64,000 nucleotides of DNA, from the NCBI RefSeq assembly GCF_000332645.1, contig NZ_AMXN01000004.1:310001-374000 (forward strand), in the 5' to 3' direction. Source of the stretch: Bacillus inaquosorum KCTC 13429 (GTDB lineage: Bacteria > Bacillota > Bacilli > Bacillales > Bacillaceae). Positions 55,336-64,000 of this stretch are shown one piece after another; the stretch's first letter is position 1; the number at the start of each line of letters is the position of its first letter. Made by a program: the position numbers and the translations under genes. A model generated the notes under the pieces. The model worked only from the letters and a program-made list of their open reading frames with translations. It was not told where the DNA came from and did not search any database.

Positions 55336-58300
55336 TTACATCAACTCAAGTGATACCCGTGTACCGCGGCCGCTCGGTTCAGCTGGATGGACGATCAGCT
55401 TTTTCGGAAGCCGCGCCCGAAGCTCCTGCACATGGCTGATGACACCGACAGACAGATTGTCTGACTGCAGTTTTTCCAAGGCTGTCACAACCGTATCCAG
55501 CAGATCTTGATCGAGGGTGCCGAACCCTTCATCTAAGAAAAAGAACTGGAGCGGGTATTCTCCGCGAAGCTGGATCTGCGCAGACAGCGCAAGAGCGAGA
55601 GAAAGCGAGGTGAGGAAGGTCTCTCCCCCAGACAAGCTGGATACCGGGCGTTTGACGCCCCCATTCGCGTCATCCCGCATCACGAATCCGCCTTCTGAAT
55701 CCACTTCAATGGCATAGCGCTGTCTCGTCAGCATGCCAAGTCTTGCTGATGCGTCCCGCGCAACGCTTTCAAGCTGCTCCTCAGCTAAAAATTCGACGAA
55801 GGTATTGCCTTTAAACACAGCTTGCAGCTTGTCCAGCCTGTCGATATGTGTTTGCCATTTTTTCAGTTCAGCTTCAATTTCGTTAAACCGTTTATGATGA
55901 TCGCGAATGACGGCAAGTGCTTTCGCTGCCGCGCCTTTTTCCTCTATAGCAGCGCCAAATGCGTCCTCTGCTTCTTGTAATGCCGTAACGGTTTCGCTCC
56001 ATTCGCTCTCTGATAAGGCTCTGCCGGCAAGTATCTCTGCTACACGTTTTAAGTTTGCAGCATTTTGCTTCAGTTTATCCATAAACTGGTCTATGCTGGC
56101 TTTCATCTTTTCAAGCTCATCGGCTGGAATGAGACTTTGCTCCACCTCTTCAGTCCGGGTAAAGCGGGTGCTTTTCGCATGCTCAAGCCAATCGGCTTCC
56201 GCTTTTTCCAATCTGCCCTTCGCCTCCTGCAGGGTGAGCTCGCTTGCTGAAGCGCGGCTTTTCGCCTGATTGAGTTTCATCTGGGCGCCTTGCAGTTCTT
56301 CACATAGAGATTGCTCTTTTTCCTTTAACAGCTTTAGATTCTGCTGGACAGAGCGGAGTTTGATTTCAATCGAATTTCCTTTTGCGTAATCTCCGAGTTC
56401 GTGCTCATAATCCGCTATCACGCTCTTGATGCGTTCAGCCGCATAATGAAGCTCCAGCTTTTCACGCTCAAGCTGATGCCCTGACACCCGCAGCTTTTCT
56501 TTTTGTGCTTCATGCTCAGCAAGAAATGCGATGCTGCGCTCAATTCGTTTCTCGCATTCTTCTGCAGCCCGGTCTTTTTCTTCAATGGCTTGCTGCCATT
56601 TTTCCGCTTTATCCACAGCTTGATCCTGAAATGCTTCTTTAAACATGTTCAGGCGGCTGTCCATTGAGGCCTGAAGCTCGGCGATGATGTTTTCAATGCG
56701 GTCAGCCTCTCTTTTTTCAAAACCGATTTTTTCATTAAGCTGCTCGGCTTTTTTTAAAGACTCCTGATAGGCACTGATCATTTGTGCCATTCGTGTTTTA
56801 ACAGAAAGAATGTCCTGTTTGACTCGTTTCCATTCAATGTTGGCATGATCGAATGCATCATGCACCGGCAGATTTTCGTAAGAAGCTGCTGCTTCAAGGT
56901 TCTGCGCTTGAATCGTTTGCAAAAACGGACACTGTTCAATAAAGCGCGCGGACTGTTCTTCAAGAGTGATTTTAGCTGAAAGAATCTCCTGGCTGAGAGC
57001 TGCCGCTTCCGTCAGCAACACATCTGTCTGTTTGATGTCCTCTTCAAGATTGCTGTCTAGCTCATATGTTTCATGTGCTGAGGCCGATGGATCATGATGG
57101 GTTGAGCCGCAGACTGGACAAGGTTGTCCGGCGGTCAGCTTTTCGGCTAACTCTTTTGTCAGCAGTGCCACCCTTGCTTTTTCACGCTGCGAGTGAAGCT
57201 CGTGTTGTCTTTTTCTAGCCTGGTCAGTCATATGTGTTAATGACCGTTCCGTCTCGCATACCAAATGGTACACGGTTTGTACAGCCTCATATGCCTGAAT
57301 GATGTTGTTTTTTTCAGCTTCCATCTTTTGAACGAGTGTGTTCTTCTCCTCATGCATCTTCTGCAGCGCAAGATTCAATGCGTCACTTCGTTTTTGCTCT
57401 TTTGTGATTTGCTCCTCAGTTTGTCTGATGCGCAATGCCATTTCTGCGGCCTGCTGACAGCTTTTTCGCTCATCAGAAGTCACCTGCAGGGATTTAAGCT
57501 GCTGCTTTAATTCCGTCTGTCTGTTTTGTCCCCGTGTCAGACGGTCTGTTACAGTCTCCAATTCATTCATGACAGATTGAAGAGCTTCTTCTTTCTGCTG
57601 GAGTTCAGCCTTTTTGCGAGCTTTCTCTTGCTTGGCCACGCTCAGTTTGATTTCGATCTCCTGCAATCGGGAAAGCTGTTCCTGCTCAGTTAAAAGCTCA
57701 GGCTCCTTCTCGCTTTTATGCCGGCGCCACGCTTCATACTCTTCATGTTTTTGATGAAAGAAACCTGTCCGGTCTGCTAACTCCTTTTGAGCAAGCGTTT
57801 GTTCCTTTTCAGCTTTCTCTTCATGCTGAATCGCTTCTGCGTATCGGTCCGCATAGGGCTTCAGAGCGGCGGCTGTTTCTGCTTCCAGCAGGCGCTTTTG
57901 CAAGCTGTCTACGTGCGGCTGTTCCTCTTCGAGACGTTTTTTCTCTTCTTCGTAAGAGGATTTTTCCTTTTGGACATTCCAAATCTCCTGATGCTCCGTA
58001 AACCGCTCCTTTGCCTGATCACGATTCTTCTTCATCGCTTCCAGCCGGGCTTCAGCTTGTTCGAGAGCCTGTTCCGCCTGCTCAACCGCTTCCGAGCTCG
58101 CCTCCCCGAGACCGGACTGTTCAGCAAGCATTTCATTTTTTCTCGCATTGGCTTCCTGCGCCTGCCTTCTCAGCTTTTTCACAAGCCGATCTCCATACTG
58201 CTCCAAATTAAATAAACGCTGAAGCATATGTCTGCGCTCCGCCCCTTTTAAAGACAGAAATTCAGCAAATTTCCCTTGCGGCAGGACCACCGCTCTCGTA

Positions 58301-58728
58301 AAGTCGTCGATCGTCAGCCCCAAGAGCTCCTCCACTCTTTTATTCACTTCGCTGGCTTTATCAGCCAGCACCGTATGCTCATCCTTGATTTCGATAAAGC
58401 GGCAGAGTGCCGTTTTCACCTTCATTTCATCGGTTCTCTTAAACACGCGCTCGACTTTGTAAGAGATTTGATGATTCGTCTGAAGCGCAAAGGTAAAGGA
58501 AACAGACAGCGTATCTTCCGCATGGTTTAAGATCCCGTGCGTATTATTCGCCGCCCGCTCCACCTTTCCGTATAAAGCAAGCGTCATTGCGTCGAGGATG
58601 GAGGATTTACCGCTTCCTGTCGGGCCGAAAATGCCGAAAACACCGGCACCGGAAAGGCCTTCAAAATCTATCGTCTGCTCCTCTCTAAAGCTGTGGAGCC
58701 CCTTAATGCTTAAGGCGATCGGCTTCAT
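55336..58728 (-). CDS. sbcC: exonuclease SbcC (Rad50-like ATPase subunit)
   Basis: This 1130-residue SMC/Rad50-type protein works with SbcD to cut hairpins and DNA ends. Walker A GPTGSGKSSILDAM is near residue 37. Two long coiled coils flank the zinc hook CPVCGSTHHD near residue 538. The ABC signature SSLSGGETFLTSLSLALALS and Walker B FFLDEGFGTLD are near the C-terminus. It overlaps sbcD by 4 bases (ATGA) and is the last gene of addB-addA-sbcD-sbcC. The older name is yirY. Confidence 0.96.
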   Translation of the reverse strand: MKPIALSIKGLHSFREEQTIDFEGLSGAGVFGIFGPTGSGKSSILDAMTLALYGKVERAANNTHGILNHAEDTLSVSFTFALQTNHQISYKVERVFKRTDEMKVKTALCRFIEIKDEHTVLADKASEVNKRVEELLGLTIDDFTRAVVLPQGKFAEFLSLKGAERRHMLQRLFNLEQYGDRLVKKLRRQAQEANARKNEMLAEQSGLGEASSEAVEQAEQALEQAEARLEAMKKNRDQAKERFTEHQEIWNVQKEKSSYEEEKKRLEEEQPHVDSLQKRLLEAETAAALKPYADRYAEAIQHEEKAEKEQTLAQKELADRTGFFHQKHEEYEAWRRHKSEKEPELLTEQEQLSRLQEIEIKLSVAKQEKARKKAELQQKEEALQSVMNELETVTDRLTRGQNRQTELKQQLKSLQVTSDERKSCQQAAEMALRIRQTEEQITKEQKRSDALNLALQKMHEEKNTLVQKMEAEKNNIIQAYEAVQTVYHLVCETERSLTHMTDQARKRQHELHSQREKARVALLTKELAEKLTAGQPCPVCGSTHHDPSASAHETYELDSNLEEDIKQTDVLLTEAAALSQEILSAKITLEEQSARFIEQCPFLQTIQAQNLEAAASYENLPVHDAFDHANIEWKRVKQDILSVKTRMAQMISAYQESLKKAEQLNEKIGFEKREADRIENIIAELQASMDSRLNMFKEAFQDQAVDKAEKWQQAIEEKDRAAEECEKRIERSIAFLAEHEAQKEKLRVSGHQLEREKLELHYAAERIKSVIADYEHELGDYAKGNSIEIKLRSVQQNLKLLKEKEQSLCEELQGAQMKLNQAKSRASASELTLQEAKGRLEKAEADWLEHAKSTRFTRTEEVEQSLIPADELEKMKASIDQFMDKLKQNAANLKRVAEILAGRALSESEWSETVTALQEAEDAFGAAIEEKGAAAKALAVIRDHHKRFNEIEAELKKWQTHIDRLDKLQAVFKGNTFVEFLAEEQLESVARDASARLGMLTRQRYAIEVDSEGGFVMRDDANGGVKRPVSSLSGGETFLTSLSLALALSAQIQLRGEYPLQFFFLDEGFGTLDQDLLDTVVTALEKLQSDNLSVGVISHVQELRARLPKKLIVHPAEPSGRGTRVSLELM

Positions 58729-59900
58729 TTCGCATCCTCCTCTTCAACGCCTGATGCAAGCTCTAAAAACAGCTTCACCATTTCTTCATCCGGCACCGCG
58801 CCGCCAGTTTGTTTTTCATAAAATTTCTTAAAGCGGTCCTCGATCGACACATGCTTAACCTCGATCCGTTCCCGGTCTTTGTTCTGTTCTTCATAAACCG
58901 GCCTGATATGGATAAAGCCCGGGTGCGCCTTCCTCAGCCTATGAATTTCTTCAAGTGACAGCTGGTCCGCCACACGAATTTCAAGGTCAATCCAGGCATT
59001 CTGATCTCTGCCTTCATCCAGCCAGCTGTACACCTCGCTTAAGCCATTTGCCGCTTTCCACTTCACAAGAGGCTTGCCGCTTGATAATAAAACCTCATTC
59101 CAAGAGGCCTCTTCCCCCGGTTTTGCGTCCACGATTGTCACTGATTTGGCGTAGCCCGCTTCAGAAAAGCTGTAGGCGAGCGGAGATCCTGAATAACGCG
59201 CAAGGGTCCGCGCCCGCTTGATCGTTTGCGGGCGATGCAAATGGCCGAGCGCCACGTAAGCGGCATCCGCCGGCAGGCTTTCTGCAGACACGGTATAAGC
59301 GCCGCCGACTTCAATCGGGCGCTCAGAATCCGTTTGGTTTCCGCCTGCGACATAAATATGGCTGGCGGCAATCTTCACTGCATCGTTCCGGAACCGGCTT
59401 GTCATATGCTCAAACGCCTGTCTGATTTTCACGTCATAATGATCACGGAGCAGCTTTTCATCAAATGTATCGGAAAGCACTTCATTTAACCGCGCTTCAG
59501 ATGGGTACGCCAGTGCTCCGACAGCCAAAAGCTCCCCAGTTGAAGGCACTTCAATATGAAGCGGTTCTGTTGTCGGATAGCCGATTAAATAAATGCCGTT
59601 TTCATGTGTCAGCGGTGAAGCGGCGGACAAACGGTCAGGATTATCATGGTTTCCGGCAATAATAACAATCGGGCGCTTCCCTCTGTCACTGAGCGCAGAC
59701 AAGCTTTCATAAAACAGCTGCTCGGCTAAAGCCGGCGGGTTCACGGTGTCAAACGCGTCTCCCGCCATTACAATGGCATCGATCTGCTCTTCCTTTACAA
59801 TCGTATTCAGTTCATCAAGCACATCGGCCTGTTCACTCAGCCTGCTTCTTCCTTCAAGTGTTTTTCCAAGATGCCAGTCAGCCGTATGTAAAATCCGCAA
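58725..59900 (-). CDS. sbcD: exonuclease SbcD (Mre11-like nuclease)
   Basis: This 391-residue calcineurin-like phosphoesterase shows the metal motifs HTADWHLGKTLEG, VMAGDAFD, IAGNHDNPDRL, and later HLHRPQ. It is the nuclease partner of SbcC. The ATG follows AGAGGTGAAAG. A hairpin lies between it and the upstream addA, and its stop overlaps the sbcC start. It is of normal length for the family. Confidence 0.96.
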   Translation of the reverse strand: MRILHTADWHLGKTLEGRSRLSEQADVLDELNTIVKEEQIDAIVMAGDAFDTVNPPALAEQLFYESLSALSDRGKRPIVIIAGNHDNPDRLSAASPLTHENGIYLIGYPTTEPLHIEVPSTGELLAVGALAYPSEARLNEVLSDTFDEKLLRDHYDVKIRQAFEHMTSRFRNDAVKIAASHIYVAGGNQTDSERPIEVGGAYTVSAESLPADAAYVALGHLHRPQTIKRARTLARYSGSPLAYSFSEAGYAKSVTIVDAKPGEEASWNEVLLSSGKPLVKWKAANGLSEVYSWLDEGRDQNAWIDLEIRVADQLSLEEIHRLRKAHPGFIHIRPVYEEQNKDRERIEVKHVSIEDRFKKFYEKQTGGAVPDEEMVKLFLELASGVEEEDAK

Positions 59901-59924
59901 ATACTTTCACCTCTCTTTTGTATA

Positions 59925-59970
59925 GAAAACGAGATCTGCTCCGCCTGAATTCCCGGAGCTTAAGGATCTC
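59925..59970 (-). terminator. hairpin with short U tail between addA and sbcD
   Basis: GAGATC/GATCTC outer arms and CGGAGC/GCTCCG-type inner pairs form a two-part stem directly after the addA stop. On the minus strand it is followed by GUUUUCU. It could reduce transcription into sbcDC, but the U tail is short and the stem has a bulge. Confidence 0.45.
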
Positions 59971-59971
59971 G

Positions 59972-62900
59972 CTATAATGTCAGAATGTGCCCTCCGTCAA
60001 AGAAATAAAGCGCACATCCCTTTACCTTTGTTTTTGCAATTTGCTCAACTGCCTTCGTGTACAGCTGAATTTGCGTTTCGTATCGTTTTTTCAAGATCGG
60101 GGCCGCTCCTTCAAAACCGTGCTGGAATTTGCCCTCAATCCGGTCTGATTTATAGTCTAAGAGATATAAACCGTCCTCAGTTTCATAGAGACAGTCGATG
60201 ATTCCCTGCACTAAAAGCGGCTCATCCGCCTCCTGTGCATCAGGATAGATCTCCTTAGCCGGAAGCGCTAAACTGAATGGCACTTCCCGGTCCTTCCATT
60301 TAGCACCGATCAGCTGTCCGCCGATTTCTGTATGGAAAAATTGAACGATTTCTTCTATATCAATAGCGGCTTTTTGTTCTTCAGTGAGCAGCTCTTTTTC
60401 ATAAAGCTTGTGAACCGTCTGCTCCGCTTCTTCTATTGTCGGCACATGTGTGAGCGGGATATGCTGCATAACCGTATGCATGGCCGTCCCTTTTTCCGCC
60501 GCTGTCAGTCCTTTTTTCATCATAAAAGCGGGACGCCTGTACAGAATGCTTCCGTCAGCCGGTTTAACGGGGGCCCTGCCGCTGTATTCATCCTCGTACT
60601 CTCTTTTTCTCTTGATCTCAGAAACTGACTGCTTTGTGCGAATTTGCGTCACCTCATGATGCGGATATGTCCAGCTTAGCTGCTTCCGGGCTTTCTCATC
60701 AAACGCAAACGGGCCGGGAACTGGTTCACCTCGGCGGATCGCTTCTAGGCGCTCGCTTTTTTCTTCCAATCTTTCTTCCAGATCATCATCCAGCAAATCA
60801 TAGGAATGGATCATTTGAACGGCAAAACGCGCAGGGTGGCCTGATATGTCAGCATGCGCTCCCGCACCGTTTTCAGCCAAAGCCTCCAAGTCTCTGTGTC
60901 TGGCAAGAGCAGGTCCAATGAAATCTAAATAGGTTTTTGCCTGATAGCGGTCAAATTCCGGGAGAAGCCAGTCAGTTTGGGACGCAGTTGCCTGCCATTT
61001 TGCGAGCTGTTTCTGATGATCCTTGCACGAGCCAATCAGAAACAGCTTTTCCTTCGCTCTCGTTAATGCGACATAGAGAACACGCAATTCCTCTGACAAT
61101 AGCTCCCTGCGCATTTTTTTCTTCATGGCAATGAGCGGAAGCGTCGGAAAGCTGATGCGCAATTGCGGATGAATAAACTTCGTGCCAAACCCGAGCTCCT
61201 TGTCCAGCAGGTACGATTTGTTCATGTCCATCATGTTGAAGTTCCGTCCGAGACCCGCTGCAAACACGACTGGAAATTCAAGCCCTTTGCTGCTGTGGAT
61301 CGTCATTAAGCGGACAACATCCTCCTGCTCGCTGAGCGCTCTCGCCGTTCCAAGATCATCGCCCCGCTCCTGCATGCGTTCGATAAACCGCAGGAAACGG
61401 AACAGGCCGCGAAATGCCGTCGATTCATATTGGCGCGCCCGGTCATAGAGAACGCGCAAATTGGCCTGGCGCTGTTTTCCGCCCGGCATCCCGCCGACAT
61501 AATCCATGTATTTTGTATCGCGGTACACTTCCCAAATCAGCTCAGATACTGAGTGGTTTTTCGAAAACGCACGCCATTTTTGCAGATGTCCGTAGAACGT
61601 TTGCAGCTTTTGATAAAGCTCGTCGTTCCGGTCGCCGGCAGCCAAGTAGTCTTTCATCGCTTCATAGTACGGCGCTTTTGTATTTTCAAGCCGGATCAAA
61701 GACAGCTCGTTTTCATCTGCCCCGACAATCGGTGAGCGCAGAACAGAGGCAAGCGGTATATCCTGATACGGGTTATCGATCACCTTCAGCACAGAAAGCG
61801 CGACGGCGACTTCGACTGCTTCAAAATAGCCTGACGTTAAATTGGCGTAAACCGGTATGCCCTGTGCTCTCAGCTCCTCCATGATTTGCGGCGCCCACGG
61901 CATGGAACGTAACAATATCACGATATCGCGGTATTGAATATTGCGGTGTGTTTTCGTTTTTCCGTCATACACCTTAAATGGCGATGAAATCAACTTACGA
62001 ATTTCCTTAGCGATCGCTTTCGCCTCGAACTGCACCGTTTCCAGCTCTTCTGCTTCCTCGCCGGCATCCGTCTCTTCTGAGTTGTCGATCAGCAGCAGCT
62101 CTGTTTCCGTCTCATCATTGTCCGGGTACGCCGCACCAAGCTTCAGCTCAGCCTGCTCGTCATAATCAACCTCACCGATTTTGCCGCCCATCAGCTGTTT
62201 AAATAAAAAGTTTGTGCTGTCTAAAATATCAGCCCGGCTTCGGAAATTCTTATTCAGGTCGATTTTCCGTCCCGTGCCTTCTCCGCTCTCTGTAAACCGT
62301 TTGTATTTGGAGAGGAAAAGAAGCGGCTCTGCAAGCCTGAATCGATAAATCGACTGTTTGACATCTCCTACCATAAACAGGTTGCCGGTCTCTTCCGATC
62401 CGCTTGTGACGAGCTGCAGGATCGATTCCTGTACTAGGTTGGTATCCTGATATTCGTCAACGAGCACCTCATGAAACTGCTCCTGATAAAATCTTGCTGC
62501 CTCGCTCGGCTCCTGTTCGCCTTTGTCGTTCTCAGCTGTCAAAATGGATAAACAGTAATGCTCCAAATCTGAAAAATCAATGATTGATTTTTCCTGCTTC
62601 GCGGCTTCGAATCGTTTTCCGTAGCTGATGACAAGCTGTACGAGTGTTTCAATGACAGGCTTCATGTCGGCTAAGCTTTTCAAATGCTGTTCAGGGCTTC
62701 TCGTAAAGTAGTCGGTTTTGAGCTTTTCGAGAAGTTTTTTTGCGCCATTTCTCAAATCCGTCGCTTCTTCAAGGAGCGCAGGATCAAACTCGTCACCTTT
62801 TACTGCTTTCGCTCGCTTAAAAGAAACTGCGGGCACCCGCTTATAAAGCTCAGTGAAATCGTCCTGATGCTGAATCAGTTCATCAATCTGCGCAAGATCA

Positions 62901-63676
62901 TCAAGAAAATTGTCAGCGCGCGGCGCCGGTCCGCCCGGCGCTTTCGTCAGTTCAAGCGCGCGCTGCAGCTTCTCCTTCGCTCCGTTAAGCACCATCGCAA
63001 TATCCTCTTTGACATATTGATAAAACGGAAGCTCTTCGATTGCGCTCTTTTCCGATACATCATATAAATGAACAAAGCTTTCCAGCCATGCCTCCGGGTT
63101 TGGGTGAGAACGGGAATACTCGTACACCTGTTTGACGAGAAATTGCAGATCCAGATCGTGCCGGTCTGTCGTGTAGCGGTCAACAAGCTCAAAAAACGCC
63201 TTTTCGCCCTTTGCGTATTCGTCTTCAAACAGCTCGTCCAGCACTTCATCTCCGAGCAGCTCGCCTTCTGTCTGATCAGCAATCCGAAAGCCCGGATCAA
63301 GATCGATCAAGTAGTAATATTTCTTCAACACTTGCAGGCAAAAGGAATGAAGTGTCGAAATGCTGGCCCGGTTTAAAAGAGACAGCTGGCGTCTGATATG
63401 CAGCGAGCCGGGGCGCTTTACAAGCTCTTTTTCCAGGGCATCCGCGATCCGGTGTTTCATCTCTGCCGCTGAGGCGTTTGTAAATGTCACAACGAGAAGC
63501 TGGTCTACATCAATCGGGTTTTCTTCTGCGGTAATTTTCCGGATCATTCGTTCAACGAGCACAGCGGTTTTACCGGAGCCCGCCGCCGCTGCCACAAGAA
63601 TATCCTGGCCGGTTGAAACAATGGCATTCCATTGGTCATCTGTCCATGTGCTGTCTGCCGGTTTAGGAATGTTCAT
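59972..63676 (-). CDS. addA: ATP-dependent helicase/nuclease subunit A (AddA)
   Basis: AddA is the helicase-nuclease subunit of AddAB, which processes double-strand breaks for recombination and recognises Chi. This 1234-residue protein begins with a UvrD-type helicase: Walker [17 protein letters not shown] near residue 37, Walker B DEYQDTN, SIYRFR, and [11 protein letters not shown]. It ends with the RecB-type nuclease domain carrying [12 protein letters not shown] chose ATG 63676 because GGAGG lies nine bases upstream; the ATG at 63682 is too close. It overlaps addB by 14 bases. Confidence 0.96.
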   Translation of the reverse strand: MNIPKPADSTWTDDQWNAIVSTGQDILVAAAAGSGKTAVLVERMIRKITAEENPIDVDQLLVVTFTNASAAEMKHRIADALEKELVKRPGSLHIRRQLSLLNRASISTLHSFCLQVLKKYYYLIDLDPGFRIADQTEGELLGDEVLDELFEDEYAKGEKAFFELVDRYTTDRHDLDLQFLVKQVYEYSRSHPNPEAWLESFVHLYDVSEKSAIEELPFYQYVKEDIAMVLNGAKEKLQRALELTKAPGGPAPRADNFLDDLAQIDELIQHQDDFTELYKRVPAVSFKRAKAVKGDEFDPALLEEATDLRNGAKKLLEKLKTDYFTRSPEQHLKSLADMKPVIETLVQLVISYGKRFEAAKQEKSIIDFSDLEHYCLSILTAENDKGEQEPSEAARFYQEQFHEVLVDEYQDTNLVQESILQLVTSGSEETGNLFMVGDVKQSIYRFRLAEPLLFLSKYKRFTESGEGTGRKIDLNKNFRSRADILDSTNFLFKQLMGGKIGEVDYDEQAELKLGAAYPDNDETETELLLIDNSEETDAGEEAEELETVQFEAKAIAKEIRKLISSPFKVYDGKTKTHRNIQYRDIVILLRSMPWAPQIMEELRAQGIPVYANLTSGYFEAVEVAVALSVLKVIDNPYQDIPLASVLRSPIVGADENELSLIRLENTKAPYYEAMKDYLAAGDRNDELYQKLQTFYGHLQKWRAFSKNHSVSELIWEVYRDTKYMDYVGGMPGGKQRQANLRVLYDRARQYESTAFRGLFRFLRFIERMQERGDDLGTARALSEQEDVVRLMTIHSSKGLEFPVVFAAGLGRNFNMMDMNKSYLLDKELGFGTKFIHPQLRISFPTLPLIAMKKKMRRELLSEELRVLYVALTRAKEKLFLIGSCKDHQKQLAKWQATASQTDWLLPEFDRYQAKTYLDFIGPALARHRDLEALAENGAGAHADISGHPARFAVQMIHSYDLLDDDLEERLEEKSERLEAIRRGEPVPGPFAFDEKARKQLSWTYPHHEVTQIRTKQSVSEIKRKREYEDEYSGRAPVKPADGSILYRRPAFMMKKGLTAAEKGTAMHTVMQHIPLTHVPTIEEAEQTVHKLYEKELLTEEQKAAIDIEEIVQFFHTEIGGQLIGAKWKDREVPFSLALPAKEIYPDAQEADEPLLVQGIIDCLYETEDGLYLLDYKSDRIEGKFQHGFEGAAPILKKRYETQIQLYTKAVEQIAKTKVKGCALYFFDGGHILTL

Positions 63677-64000
63677 TGCCATCCGCCTCCTTTTTTATCC
63701 ACTCAAGTATCGTCTTGTCCTTTTCAGCCTTTAACGGGCGATACTCGTTTTCTTCTAATGATTCATCAAATTGGCATACTGATTTGAACGCACAGTATGT
63801 GCACGGCGTCTTGTTCTTCATTTTATAAGGCTCAATCGATACGCGTCCGTCGGTGATTTGTTCGCCTGCTTCTTGGAAGGTGCGGCGCACATGCTTCGTC
63901 AGCAGCTCAAATTCCTTTTCGCCGACTGCCGCCGAGTCCGATCTGAGAGAGCCGTCTTTTTTCAAGCCGGCGTTGATGATATTTGACCGTCCCTCTTGAA
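63663..64000 (-). CDS. addB: ATP-dependent helicase/nuclease subunit B (AddB), C-terminal part
   Basis: Only the last 112 residues are in the window. The segment [13 protein letters not shown] carries the C-x2-C-x5-C cysteines that, with one upstream cysteine, hold the iron-sulfur cluster of the AddB nuclease domain. The frame is open to base 64000 and the protein starts beyond the edge. It overlaps addA by 14 bases, so the two subunits are translated together. Confidence 0.95.
   Translation of the reverse strand, partial: QEGRSNIINAGLKKDGSLRSDSAAVGEKEFELLTKHVRRTFQEAGEQITDGRVSIEPYKMKNKTPCTYCAFKSVCQFDESLEENEYRPLKAEKDKTILEWIKKEADGNEHS

Overview
The window comes from a Bacillus of the B. subtilis species complex. 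Low-GC Gram-positive features are present throughout: strong AGGAGG ribosome-binding sites, frequent TTG and GTG starts, and U-tailed intrinsic terminators. Gene content and order match, from memory, the addBA-sbcDC-gerP-yis-yit-argCJBD-carAB-argF part of the B. subtilis 168 chromosome, seen here in reverse orientation. I see no insertion sequence, prophage, CRISPR array, tRNA or rRNA, so this looks like ordinary chromosomal backbone with small accessory modules.

Layout from the left. Bases 1-9117 hold the arginine and arginine-linked carbamoyl-phosphate operon, read leftward as argC-argJ-argB-argD-carA-carB-argF, with argF cut by the window edge. Its promoter overlaps ARG-box-like AhrC sites. 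Bases 9321-18190 hold yitZ, yitY, a Pmp3-type micro-protein, yitW, yitV, yitU, two very small genes, ipi, yitT, yitS and the secreted protease gene nprB. Bases 18326-21779 are a toxin locus: yizB-yitQ-yitR (PadR regulator and two membrane proteins) diverging from yitP-yitO-yitM, the SdpABC paralogue set. Next come yitL, yitK, and yitJ behind a SAM-I riboswitch, then yitI, yitH, yitG, yitF and yitE. Bases 30142-34357 look like a complete sulfate-to-sulfolactate module: yitB-yitA-yisZ reduce sulfate to sulfite, and the divergent yitC-yitD convert sulfite plus phosphoenolpyruvate to 3-sulfolactate.

Bases 34386-46978 hold yisY, yisX, the yisV (MocR-type) and yisU (LysE-type exporter) divergent pair, yisT, iolX with its LacI-type regulator iolQ/degA, yisR, the MATE pump yisQ, yisP, asnO and yisN. 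Bases 47011-55322 hold the wall protease wprA, yisL, yisK, the CotH-like yisJ, the Spo0E-like yisI, and the gerPABCDEF spore germinant-permeability operon behind a SigK-type promoter, followed by yisB. Bases 55336-64000 hold the double-strand-break repair operon addB-addA-sbcD-sbcC, read leftward, with addB cut by the right edge.

The points most worth a second look are these. A 70-bp exact tandem duplication carries the yitS/nprB terminator and both stop codons. ipi has an in-frame lipoprotein signal upstream of its usual start. yisB appears to read through its terminator because of an A-run. Clear palindromic operators lie in the yizB/yitP, yisV/yisU and iolX control regions. The SDP-like toxin precursor YitM has no cysteine. 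Five of the six GerP proteins share a repeated motif.
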